Source: Clostridiales bacterium
GTDB lineage: Bacteria; Bacillota; Clostridia; Lachnospirales; Lachnospiraceae
Length of the DNA: 64,000 nucleotides
Assembly: GCA_012520655.1 (NCBI GenBank)
Contig: JAAYNW010000033.1
Span: 58,521 to 122,520 of the forward strand
Direction of reading: 5' to 3'
The position numbers and the translations under genes are program-made. The notes below the pieces were generated by a model. That model was not told the DNA's origin. It did not search any database and was given only the letters and a program-made list of their open reading frames with translations. Below are positions 29,633-39,737 of this stretch, one piece after another. How positions within the stretch are numbered: position 1 is the stretch's first letter; each line of letters begins with the position of its first letter.

Positions 29633-30478
29633 CTATCCCTTAACCGCTCCTGCCGTGAGTCCGCTGTATATTTGTTTCTGACACAGTATGAAAACAATGA
29701 GTGCAGGGAGCAGCGAAATAATAACCCCCGCACAAATCAGGTTATACTTGCTTCCAAGCGGACCTGTAAATGTGAAAAGCGAGGTTGCCACTGTTCCAAG
29801 TCTTGTTTTATCCTGCAGATACAACTGCGCCATATAGTATTCGTTGTACGTGCTTACCCCTTTCAATATCATGCATGTCACAATCGCCGGTTTTAAAAGC
29901 GGCAATAGTATCTTCGCATAAATCGTAAAGTAAGAAGCCCCGTCCATAATCGCTGATTCATCCAACGATACAGGGATATTTTCAAAAAATTGTATAAAGA
30001 TATATATAGAAATAACATCGGTCCCCATCATAAGGATGATGTATCCGTATAAATGATTGATGAGTCCCAGGGAATTCATTATGGAATAAACGGAAACCTG
30101 CATTGCTACGCCGGGCAATAAGGTCGCAAAGAGGAAAAGACTGCGAACCAACCCATTTCCCGGGAATCTGAAGCGGTTCAAGATATAGGCTATCTGAGTC
30201 CCGAATAGTATAGATCCCATCAGTACAACAATGAGAACAATTGTGGAATTCACAAAAGCCTGCCCCATATTTGCACGCCTGAACGCTTCAATAAAGTTGG
30301 TAAAATTAAGCCAGTTTTCAGGCAACGTCATTACATTCGTGCTCTGATATTCGGCATCCGTCTTAAATGCGGTAACCACGCAGGAAACAATGGGTAATAC
30401 TGCAACGATCGAGAAAAAAATGAGGGAAAAATATTTTAAGAATGTCCATATAAACTTTTTACATTTCTTCAGTATCAT
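29633..30478 (-). CDS. Carbohydrate ABC transporter permease (MalG-type)
   Basis: 281 aa, six predicted membrane helices. The binding-protein-dependent permease motif EAA...G is seen as ESAIMDGASYFTIYAKILLPLLKPAI. The C terminus IYSGLTAGAVKG is typical of the MalG/AraQ family. It pairs with the permease at 30482 (3-base gap) and the binding protein at 31602. No ATPase gene is present; Firmicute CUT1 importers commonly borrow a shared MsmX-type ATPase. Confidence 0.93.
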   Translation of the reverse strand: MILKKCKKFIWTFLKYFSLIFFSIVAVLPIVSCVVTAFKTDAEYQSTNVMTLPENWLNFTNFIEAFRRANMGQAFVNSTIVLIVVLMGSILFGTQIAYILNRFRFPGNGLVRSLFLFATLLPGVAMQVSVYSIMNSLGLINHLYGYIILMMGTDVISIYIFIQFFENIPVSLDESAIMDGASYFTIYAKILLPLLKPAIVTCMILKGVSTYNEYYMAQLYLQDKTRLGTVATSLFTFTGPLGSKYNLICAGVIISLLPALIVFILCQKQIYSGLTAGAVKG

Positions 30479-30481
30479 CGC

Positions 30482-31495
30482 TTAAGCCCCCCTTTTCTTT
30501 CTATAGCGTACCAGACTTTTTTCCCGTCTGAATCCCGCCCTTTTATTTTCATCCTCCTCATCCCGCATCACATACTTAAAAAAGAGTTTCTGCAGAACCG
30601 TCGCGACAAAAATAATGAACAAAAGGACGATTGCCATTGACGACGCGAGGCCTACTTTCTGGCTGACATGGGCAATGTCGTTCATAATAACAAAATATGT
30701 ACCCGTTCCGTTCGCACCGCTGGTAATGACATAAGGCGGTTCGAATGCGCTCAGCGAACCTGTAATGGATAATATAACATTGAGAGTTACAATTGTTTTA
30801 ATGCTCGGCAGAATGATAAATCTAAACTGCTGAAATTTATTTGCACCGTCCAGCTCTGCCGCCTCGTACAACTCCGCATCCACAGACATGATCGCCCCGA
30901 TGAACAATACCATGTTCTGCCCGAAATAGCGCCATACGCTGGTGGCAACCAGCGAAATATTATTTATACGCTGATCCTTCAGCCAATACGGAAGATTTTC
31001 CAATTCAAAACCGCACCATTGAAGGACTGTATCAAACACAAATCCTCTGGTGTAAAAGAACTTAAAGATAAACCCGATGGCAATTCCGCTAATCAGGTAA
31101 GGGAAAAACATAAAGCCTTTAAAAATATTGCCGCCCTTAACTTTAAAGCTGAGCATAGTCGCCAGATATAGCGCAATCACGAGCTGCACCATAGCACCGC
31201 CTATATAGTAAAAACTGAGCTTTAAAGCTCCGAAACAATCATCCCTCTTAAATACCTGAATATAATTATCAAGACCTACAAACTTTCTAGGTCCGATATA
31301 TTTCATTTTGTAAAAACTGAATTTGAACATTTCAGCAAACGGAAAATAAGTAAAAGTGAACAGCAATAAAAGAGGTATAAACATAAATGCCACTATGATA
31401 ATTGTCTGTTGCCCTTTTCTGCTTTTCGCCCATTTCAAAAAATAAAAGGGTCTTTTCTGTTTTGCCTGCACGACCTGACTTGAAGCAGCCGACAT
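30482..31495 (-). CDS. Sugar ABC transporter permease (MalF/UgpA-type)
   Basis: 337 aa with six membrane helices after a basic N terminus. The EAA loop reads EAAELDGANKFQQFRFIILPSIKTI. A charged C-terminal tail (DEEDENKRAGFRREKSLVRYRKKRG) is longer than usual. It is the second gene of the mannan operon, after the binding protein, and forms a heterodimeric channel with the 29633 permease. The RBS is AAGGAGG. Confidence 0.93.
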   Translation of the reverse strand: MSAASSQVVQAKQKRPFYFLKWAKSRKGQQTIIIVAFMFIPLLLLFTFTYFPFAEMFKFSFYKMKYIGPRKFVGLDNYIQVFKRDDCFGALKLSFYYIGGAMVQLVIALYLATMLSFKVKGGNIFKGFMFFPYLISGIAIGFIFKFFYTRGFVFDTVLQWCGFELENLPYWLKDQRINNISLVATSVWRYFGQNMVLFIGAIMSVDAELYEAAELDGANKFQQFRFIILPSIKTIVTLNVILSITGSLSAFEPPYVITSGANGTGTYFVIMNDIAHVSQKVGLASSMAIVLLFIIFVATVLQKLFFKYVMRDEEDENKRAGFRREKSLVRYRKKRGA

Positions 31496-31526
31496 ACCGC
31501 ATCCTCCTTATACACCGTTTTCATCA

Positions 31527-31560
31527 CCATAGAGTCAGGCGGATCCTCCTGGCTCTATGG
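31527..31560 (-). promoter_or_regulatory. Intercistronic hairpin between binding protein and permease genes
   Basis: Arms CCATAGAG (31527-31534) and CTCTATGG (31553-31560) pair perfectly and an inner CAGG/CCTG extends the stem. No T-tract follows on the minus strand. Such hairpins after the binding-protein gene typically protect the upstream mRNA and reduce permease expression; this role is inferred. Confidence 0.55.
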
Positions 31561-31601
31561 AATCAAAAAATCTTATTTATTTTTTCTTATGTAATGTAAT
31601 A

Positions 31602-33053
31602 TTAGTTCGTCACTTCTACCCCTGCTGTCTCCTGCGCGCCGGTCCAAGCTTCGTTCCATTCATTCATAATTTCGTCAAATGTCTTATCTCCGTTTGCCGC
31701 ATGCTCGATGATAGCCTGCACCTTGGTGTCACCGCCGCTGTTAATATTAAGTTCCGATTCAGCATTTAATTCATTGAGAATATCTTCTTCTCCCGCCACT
31801 GCAGGTTCATCAGCTACGAATTCAATGCCTTCAAAAGCAGAATAAAGTTCCGGATATTCTCCGTCCATATCGATTGGAACACCGCCCTCGTTAAATGCGA
31901 ATCCCGATTCTTCCGTCATCCACTTTACAAACACCATAGCTGCCGCTTTATTATCGTTCGAAGCATTTACGTTAATTCCGTAGTTATAGTCAGGGCCTGC
32001 GGAAGCGTATTGTTTTCCGTTTACTGTAATCGGGAATGACATGTAACCGATGTCATCGCCATTCTCACCCGCATCTACCATCTGGGAATATGCCCATGAG
32101 CCGAGTACCATACAGCCGATCTGGCCGCCGTTAATCATTCCTTTGCAGCCTTCCCAGTCAGTGGTCGTATAGTCTTCTTCTGTCAAGCCGTTTGCAACTG
32201 CATCATACAAAATCTTATATACCGCATAAGCATGCGTATCATCTCCGTAATCCTTAAAAGGATCCTTCGTATGTAAAAGTTCCTGGTTCATATATTTACC
32301 GGAACCGGTAGCCGAGCCGTTGATATAAGCATCCCATGCTCCCATCGTCCAGCCTGCAGCATAGTTGGTGTACAGAGGAATGGCATCTGTCTTGTCCTTG
32401 ATTGCCTGTAAAGCAGCAATAAATTCTTCCGGTGTCTTCGGAATAGCTGTTATTCCGGCCTTTTCAAAGACTGCCTTATTGTATACGATACCTTGTGCGT
32501 TTCCTGTGGAAGCCACTCCATATACCGTATTGTCATACATCCACTGATCAACGAATCTCACTACTTCTTTCATGCTGTCCAAGTCGCCGTAAGGTACAAA
32601 ATATTCGCTGAGAAGATTCTTATCAACAGCAGGAATCATCATGATATCTCCCCAGTCGCCCGATGTCAGTCGAAGCAGTGCATCGTCTGCATAGTTGGTA
32701 ACACCTTCCACCTCTACTGTAATGTTTGGATACATTTCATTGAATTTCTCAATATAGGTATCCATTGCTCCGCTTTCTATCAAATCCGTTCTGTGGCTGA
32801 TCCATTTGATAGTAGTCGTAATATCCGTATAGCTTTCTCCCAAGACGATATCGACATAATTCAGCCCGTCTACTGCTGCCTTCTCGCCTGTTGCCGTTTC
32901 TTCTGCCGCATCATCCGTTGCTTCCGCAGGTACTTGCGCCGCTTCCTCATTGGTATTTACCGCCGTGCTTTCATTGCTTCCCGAGCCGCATCCGACCATC
33001 GACAATGTAAGCACTGCTGCCATACTGAGTGCTAGAACTCTTTTCAGTTTCAT
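31602..33053 (-). CDS. Extracellular sugar-binding lipoprotein (mannan oligosaccharide importer)
   Basis: 483 aa. A signal peptide with lipobox (LTLSMVGCGSGSN) is followed by an acidic linker and a family 1 solute-binding fold (ESGAMDTYIEKFNEMYPNITVEVEGV, GQIGCMVLGSWAYSQM, FVKWMTEESGFAFNEGGVP). It is anchored to the outer face of the membrane and delivers oligosaccharides to the two permeases downstream. First gene of the mannan operon. Specificity for beta-mannooligosaccharides is inferred from the operon. AGGAGG precedes the ATG. Confidence 0.92.
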   Translation of the reverse strand: MKLKRVLALSMAAVLTLSMVGCGSGSNESTAVNTNEEAAQVPAEATDDAAEETATGEKAAVDGLNYVDIVLGESYTDITTTIKWISHRTDLIESGAMDTYIEKFNEMYPNITVEVEGVTNYADDALLRLTSGDWGDIMMIPAVDKNLLSEYFVPYGDLDSMKEVVRFVDQWMYDNTVYGVASTGNAQGIVYNKAVFEKAGITAIPKTPEEFIAALQAIKDKTDAIPLYTNYAAGWTMGAWDAYINGSATGSGKYMNQELLHTKDPFKDYGDDTHAYAVYKILYDAVANGLTEEDYTTTDWEGCKGMINGGQIGCMVLGSWAYSQMVDAGENGDDIGYMSFPITVNGKQYASAGPDYNYGINVNASNDNKAAAMVFVKWMTEESGFAFNEGGVPIDMDGEYPELYSAFEGIEFVADEPAVAGEEDILNELNAESELNINSGGDTKVQAIIEHAANGDKTFDEIMNEWNEAWTGAQETAGVEVTN

Positions 33054-33438
33054 AATAAATATTCCTCCTTTTTCTTTTTGGTCCGTTTTCTGTAATGAGT
33101 TACTGTGTATATTTATTTACATGCAACTTTATTTTAATTATATATAACTTTGTTTTTTAATCATCATCAATTCTTGTTTTTAATCTCTCATTTTTGATAT
33201 TATTGTATATTTCTTCTTTTTATACAATTTTATATGCTCTATTTTGTGCATTATTTATATATTATATGTCTTGTCAAGCTACAAAAAGCAGTTGTTTTTA
33301 CTATTTTAGCTCTTTTTATTCTTTTATTACTTTTATTTTAATTAATTAATTTGTAATTTTAGTTTATCCATAGTATAATAAATTCTATATTTTAACTACA
33401 TAAGACAAAACAATTGCATTCTTATTAGGAGGTTACAT
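33054..33438. promoter_or_regulatory. Divergent control region between mannan operon and AraC gene
   Basis: 385 bases with no gene, very AT-rich (T-tracts, AATTAATTAATT). On the plus strand TTGTAA (33351-33356), 17 bases and TATAAT (33374-33379) make a good promoter for the AraC gene. On the minus strand TTGACA (33277-33272) is the best -35 for the mannan operon, with only a poor -10 (ATAATG, 33254-33249) at 17 bases. A weak -10 would suit a promoter that needs an activator such as the adjacent AraC protein. No consensus cre site was found by eye. Confidence 0.45.
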
Positions 33439-34401
33439 ATGAACTTTACCGATGATTTTGAAAGTTATATGGCCGTACCGCCGCGCCTATCTCCCGACAA
33501 GTCACTCGATTTTTTTCTCGGCAACATATATGAAACTAACGAAGCTATCGACGACAAGCTGATATCCATCCTTTGCGGCGGAGCCTTGGAAGCATCTTTT
33601 CCATATTCTTTCAGCTTACATCCGCTTAATTGCTATTTACTTCTGTATACGGAGGACGGATATGGGAAGCTGCATTACGAAAATAATATTTATTCTTTGG
33701 AAAACAGCACTTTGCTCTTTATGAAATGTGACCGGCGTTTAAAATTGGAAATTGCCGTATCGCCCTGGAACTATAGAGTTTTCTTTATTAAAGGGGATAT
33801 ACTCGGCTTTTATTATCATCTGTTGTCTCAGTATGGCTTTCCTCTTTATGTACTACCCGAACATTCCACCATCATAAGAAATATCCGGAAATTATCATTA
33901 AACAATACGACGATCCAGGTCCGCAACAAACTATATGATTCACGGATTTTGACCGATATTATCTGCGACTTGCTGATGGAAAGCATGGAAGCGGAAAGCC
34001 AAGAAACGAAGATTCCTTGTTACCTGCAGGAAATGAAGGCTCTATTCGATATTGCTTACCATGAAAATTATACTTTGGACGAGCTGGAAAACCACTTTTC
34101 CATCAGCAAATACCGATTATGCCGAGAATTCCACTTACACTACGGCGAGTCCCCTCTGCAGTATCTGAACACGAAGAGAATAGAGATAGCCAAGGATCTC
34201 CTGCTGACTACGGATTACCGCGTTCACGAAGTAGGCAGTCTGGTCGGCATTGACAATACCAATCATTTTATTTACCTGTTCAAAAAAGAAACAGGCACGA
34301 CTCCGCTTTCTTATAAAAAGAAATCACCGGATAATATTCATCCTTACCGACCTGTCACACATAAACAATCATTCGGAAAATACGAGGCGCCGGGCTCGTA
34401 A
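33439..34401 (+). CDS. AraC-family transcriptional regulator
   Basis: 320 aa. An N-terminal cupin-like ligand domain (about 20-150; YLLLYTEDGYGKLHYENNIYSLENSTLLFMKCD) is followed by two C-terminal helix-turn-helix units (about 205-300): YTLDELENHFSISKYRLCREFHLHYGESPLQYLNTKRIEIAKDLL and HEVGSLVGIDNTNHFIYLFKKETGTTPLSYKKK. It is divergent from the mannan importer operon and is the likely activator of that operon (inference from position). AGGAGG is 6 bases before the ATG. Confidence 0.88.
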   Translation: MNFTDDFESYMAVPPRLSPDKSLDFFLGNIYETNEAIDDKLISILCGGALEASFPYSFSLHPLNCYLLLYTEDGYGKLHYENNIYSLENSTLLFMKCDRRLKLEIAVSPWNYRVFFIKGDILGFYYHLLSQYGFPLYVLPEHSTIIRNIRKLSLNNTTIQVRNKLYDSRILTDIICDLLMESMEAESQETKIPCYLQEMKALFDIAYHENYTLDELENHFSISKYRLCREFHLHYGESPLQYLNTKRIEIAKDLLLTTDYRVHEVGSLVGIDNTNHFIYLFKKETGTTPLSYKKKSPDNIHPYRPVTHKQSFGKYEAPGS

Positions 34402-34413
34402 TGCATAAAACTA

Positions 34414-34495
34414 AAAACCGCCCCCGGCAAACGGGAATTTCAAGCCGAAATACTTCCCGTCAAACCAAGAGCGGTTTATATTATTATTTTTTTCT
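34414..34495 (+). terminator. Terminator between convergent AraC and LacI genes
   Basis: Two nested stems, AAACCGC (34415-34421) / GCGGTTT (34471-34477) and ACGGGAA (34431-34437) / TTCCCGT (34454-34460), are followed by a T-rich run. It could also stop transcripts from the LacI side. Confidence 0.6.
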
Positions 34496-35506
34496 GCGCA
34501 CACTGTCCTTGAGGACAATATGGCCTTCCACGATAGTGATTCCCTGTTTATAATATTCCCCGGATATTTTCCGCAAAAGATTATTGATGCTCTTTCTGGC
34601 CATTTCCTTCATATCCACCTCATAGGTGGTAATTTCCACATCGCACAGTCCGGGATAGAGATAATTATCAAAGCCAACTACGGAAATATCCTCCGGGACA
34701 CGATATCCCTTCTCTTTCAGCTTCTTAATCAGCTGACTTGCGGATAAATCACAGTTGCAGACAAAAGCCGTTGGCATTTTCTCCGGAAGCACCAATTCAA
34801 ATCCCGTATCCGTCCTGCCTGTAACCGGATCTCTGTCATCCACAATCCAGTCTTCTCTCGTCTTCTGTCCATGTTCCAACATAGACTTGGCATAACCGAA
34901 ATAGCGATCCGTTATGCTCCCTGTATACAGCAAAGTTCCTACATAGGCAATCTGCGTATGACCCATATCGAAGAGATAATTCGTAAGCTTATACATTCCA
35001 TAGTAATTGTCGGTTATGATAGCGTCACATTCATGCCTTTTATCATAAAAATCGAGATAAACCAAAGGTGTCTTCACTACGTTGCTAAGCATCTCCAGAT
35101 AGTCGTCGCTCAGCAAACCGATTACAATCATGCCTTCTACCTTTTCCTCCTGCAAAAGCTTAGGAAGAGCAAGCGACTTTTCTTCATCTATTCCAAGCAC
35201 TTCCAGCATCGTAAAGCAATCTTTCTGCAAAGCTCTCTGCGCCACCTCTTGATACATCTCCCAATAGAAGGATTTATATTTATCCAGAAAGCGGTCGGAT
35301 ACAAGCACTCCTATATTATAGCTCTTGCGGCTTCTTGCCAGTCTGAGTGCCGATGGCTGTTTATATCCCATCTCGTCCGCCAGTTTTATTATTTTCTCGC
35401 GAACCTCTTCGCTGACGCCCTTTTGACCGGATAATGCTTTGGATACAGTAACCACGCTGACGTTCATCATTTCCGCAATATCAGCCATTTTAACCGTTTT
35501 TGACAT
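34484..35506 (-). CDS. LacI-family transcriptional regulator
   Basis: 340 aa. The N-terminal HTH MADIAEMMNVSVVTVSKALSGQKGVSEEVREKI and hinge helix (QPSALRLARSRKSYNIGVLVSD) are followed by a periplasmic-binding-protein-like ligand domain (VVGFDNYLYPGL, EITTYEVDMKEMARKSI). It lies 21 bases downstream of the GH36 gene in the same direction and probably controls that short operon, possibly through the inverted repeat at 37768-37786. The ligand is unknown; galactose or a galactosyl oligosaccharide is plausible. Confidence 0.9.
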   Translation of the reverse strand: MSKTVKMADIAEMMNVSVVTVSKALSGQKGVSEEVREKIIKLADEMGYKQPSALRLARSRKSYNIGVLVSDRFLDKYKSFYWEMYQEVAQRALQKDCFTMLEVLGIDEEKSLALPKLLQEEKVEGMIVIGLLSDDYLEMLSNVVKTPLVYLDFYDKRHECDAIITDNYYGMYKLTNYLFDMGHTQIAYVGTLLYTGSITDRYFGYAKSMLEHGQKTREDWIVDDRDPVTGRTDTGFELVLPEKMPTAFVCNCDLSASQLIKKLKEKGYRVPEDISVVGFDNYLYPGLCDVEITTYEVDMKEMARKSINNLLRKISGEYYKQGITIVEGHIVLKDSVRRKK

Positions 35507-35527
35507 TTTCCTGCTCCTTTCGCTCCT

Positions 35528-37744
35528 TTATAGAATTGCTTTTAAATGATATAACCTGCCTTTAAAATCCCCCCATAATTTTTCCGTCTGGAATCCCGCT
35601 TTCATGAGCGTATCTCCATAATACGCTTCTTTCTCTCCCTCGATACGGTATTTCATATGAGGGTCCAAGCCCTTCAAATAAATTCTGCGGCTATGATAAT
35701 TCGGGCAGTTTAGTACCTGTATATAAGTAACCAGCGCTTCTTTCTTATCCTTGCTTACTACCTCATAGCAGTCGTACAGATGATTTTCCCCATAAGAAGC
35801 TATCCTGTAATAATCCCCGCAGCGAATCAAATCGTTATATTTATGATACATGGATATCTGTTCAGGAATCATATTGCGCTCTTCTTGCGCAATCTTCGTC
35901 ACATCCAGCTCATAACCGAAGGTCCCTGTCAACGCCACATAACCTCTCGTTTCAAAAGGGGTAGTCCTTCCTACCGTATGATTCGGACAGTCGGACACAT
36001 GCGCACCCATAGTGGAAAGCGGATATATGAGCGCTGTCCCTTCCTGAATTGCCAGCCTCTCTACTGCATCCGTATCGTCCGAACACCATATCTGCGGGCT
36101 GTAATAGAGCATACCGGGATCGAAACGAGCACCGCCGCCGGAACAGTTTTCCAAAAGCAGGTATGGAAACTCTTTCACGAGGCGGTCCTGTAACTCATAC
36201 AACGCGAGCACATAACGGTGATAAATTTCTCCTTGTCTGTCCGCAGGAAGGGACACGCTGCCGATATCCGAAAGCGGACGATTCATATCCCATTTCACGT
36301 ATTCGATATTGGCGCTTCTCAATATCTTCGCCACGCATTCATATACGTAATCGCGAACCTCTTTTCTTGTCAAATCGAGCACAAGCTGATTCCTCGCAAG
36401 TGACGCCTTCCTTCCCGGAATCGCAATTGCCCAGTCCGGATGGCTCCTGTACAAATCGGAGTCCGGGGATATCATCTCCGGCTCGAACCATATTCCGAAT
36501 TTCATTCCCAGCTTATTCACTTCTTCCACAAGGAAATTCAGCCCGCCTTTTATTTTCTCTTCATTTACCTGCCAATCGCCAAGCGCCCGATTATCGCTGT
36601 CCCGGTTCCCAAACCAGCCGTCGTCCATAACGAGCATCTCTATTCCGAGCCCGGTAGCCTGCTTCGCAATGGCTATTAATTTATCCGTATTGAAATCAAA
36701 ATATGTAGCCTCCCAGTTATTAATCAGTACCGGCCTTTTCTTATCCCTGTATTCTCCCCTTATCAGATGGTTTCTGTACAAGTCGTGAAAAGTCCGGGTC
36801 ATCCCTCCTATTCCGTTTTCCGAGTATGTAAGAACCGCTTCCGGTGCCTGGAAGCATTCCTCGGGTGCCAGCTTCCAGCAAAAATCATCCGGATTAATTC
36901 CTACCGTCAAGCGAACACTGTCAAACTGGTTCACTTCTTCCTGTACAATGAAATTACCGGAATATACGAAGTGCACCGCATACACTTCTCCCACATCCTG
37001 CGTAGTTTCTTCCGTCATAAGTGCCATGAAAGGATGCTCCTGATGCCCAGGCTCTCCCCTCAGAGAAGATACGGCATATTTTCCATATCCTATTTTCTGC
37101 CTTTGGATATGGCGTTCCCTCGCCCATGATCCGTGAAGCGTCATCCTATCAAAATCTTTATTATCCATATCCAGACACGCCGATAATACTTTTGTCAAAT
37201 AAATATCCTGCCGCGAAGCATTCTTAATATGTACACTTCTCGTTACCGCATCCACATTCTCAAATACAGTGTATAAAAGAGTTACTTCCATCCCCAGCGC
37301 CGCATCCGCACATTCGATTTCAAGAGTGGTACATTCCCGCTGTCTCCCAAAAGTTGCCGGTAAGCCCGTTAATTCAGGCTTACCGTCATATATTTTGTGA
37401 GATACCACGGACAGATTCACTCCTCGGTGCCCGCCCTGCGACAGCACACCGATACATCCATCCCTGCAATCTCCTACACCATGTCCCGGATATTCTGCCG
37501 GAAAGGAATCCATGAAAGAACTCCTATCCCTTTCATTTTGTGAAGGCACAAAAGGAGCTTCATTTGTTCTGAGCAGATAAGCCACATCATAGTCTTTCAG
37601 CTTACTTCCATAATATACATGTCCAAGAAAATTATCATTATCTACGACTGCCATAATATATGAGGTATTTTGTGTATCTAATTTAAAAATGCGCTTCGCC
37701 GAATGAATATTTTGCGGCCCACAATCATAATGTTTTATTCCCAT
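35528..37744 (-). CDS. Alpha-galactosidase, GH36
   Basis: 738 aa, the length of the tetrameric GH36 group (AgaA/LaMel36A type). An N-terminal beta-supersandwich precedes a (beta/alpha)8 barrel with MLVMDDGWFGNRDSDNRALGDW, the nucleophile Asp486 in KWDMNRP, CSGGGARFDPGM and the acid/base Asp in CSDDTDA (residues 554-560). No signal peptide. It removes alpha-1,6-galactose from imported oligosaccharides such as raffinose-type sugars or galactomannan fragments. The position next to the mannan operon favours the latter, but it has its own promoter and LacI regulator. Confidence 0.93.
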   Translation of the reverse strand: MGIKHYDCGPQNIHSAKRIFKLDTQNTSYIMAVVDNDNFLGHVYYGSKLKDYDVAYLLRTNEAPFVPSQNERDRSSFMDSFPAEYPGHGVGDCRDGCIGVLSQGGHRGVNLSVVSHKIYDGKPELTGLPATFGRQRECTTLEIECADAALGMEVTLLYTVFENVDAVTRSVHIKNASRQDIYLTKVLSACLDMDNKDFDRMTLHGSWARERHIQRQKIGYGKYAVSSLRGEPGHQEHPFMALMTEETTQDVGEVYAVHFVYSGNFIVQEEVNQFDSVRLTVGINPDDFCWKLAPEECFQAPEAVLTYSENGIGGMTRTFHDLYRNHLIRGEYRDKKRPVLINNWEATYFDFNTDKLIAIAKQATGLGIEMLVMDDGWFGNRDSDNRALGDWQVNEEKIKGGLNFLVEEVNKLGMKFGIWFEPEMISPDSDLYRSHPDWAIAIPGRKASLARNQLVLDLTRKEVRDYVYECVAKILRSANIEYVKWDMNRPLSDIGSVSLPADRQGEIYHRYVLALYELQDRLVKEFPYLLLENCSGGGARFDPGMLYYSPQIWCSDDTDAVERLAIQEGTALIYPLSTMGAHVSDCPNHTVGRTTPFETRGYVALTGTFGYELDVTKIAQEERNMIPEQISMYHKYNDLIRCGDYYRIASYGENHLYDCYEVVSKDKKEALVTYIQVLNCPNYHSRRIYLKGLDPHMKYRIEGEKEAYYGDTLMKAGFQTEKLWGDFKGRLYHLKAIL

Positions 37745-37767
37745 ATTTTCTCCTAATTCTTTTTAAG

Positions 37768-37786
37768 TTAAATTAAGGTAATTTAA
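37768..37786 (-). promoter_or_regulatory. Candidate LacI operator in the GH36 leader
   Basis: An imperfect palindrome with 8-base arms (TTAAATTA / TAATTTAA) and a 3-base centre lies just downstream of the GH36 promoter and 24 bases before its ATG. The position suits repression by the LacI protein encoded in the same operon. The site is AT-only outside its centre, unlike the common LacI-family CG-centred operators, so confidence is low. Confidence 0.35.
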
Positions 37787-37791
37787 ATTAA

Positions 37792-37819
37792 ATTATAAAT
37801 TAAATATGGGTAATGTCAA
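37792..37819 (-). promoter_or_regulatory. Promoter of the GH36-lacI operon
   Basis: On the minus strand TTGACA (37819-37814), a 16-base spacer and TATAAT (37797-37792), both perfect consensus boxes. Confidence 0.7.
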
Positions 37820-37844
37820 CCTTATTTCACATTATTTGCTAATT

Positions 37845-39733
<1,889 letters not shown>

Positions 39734-39737
39734 TTGA

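Noticed and set aside
33054..33438. A riboswitch in the long leader before the mannan operon.
   Set aside because: The sequence is low-complexity A/T without conserved GC stems or recognisable aptamer cores.
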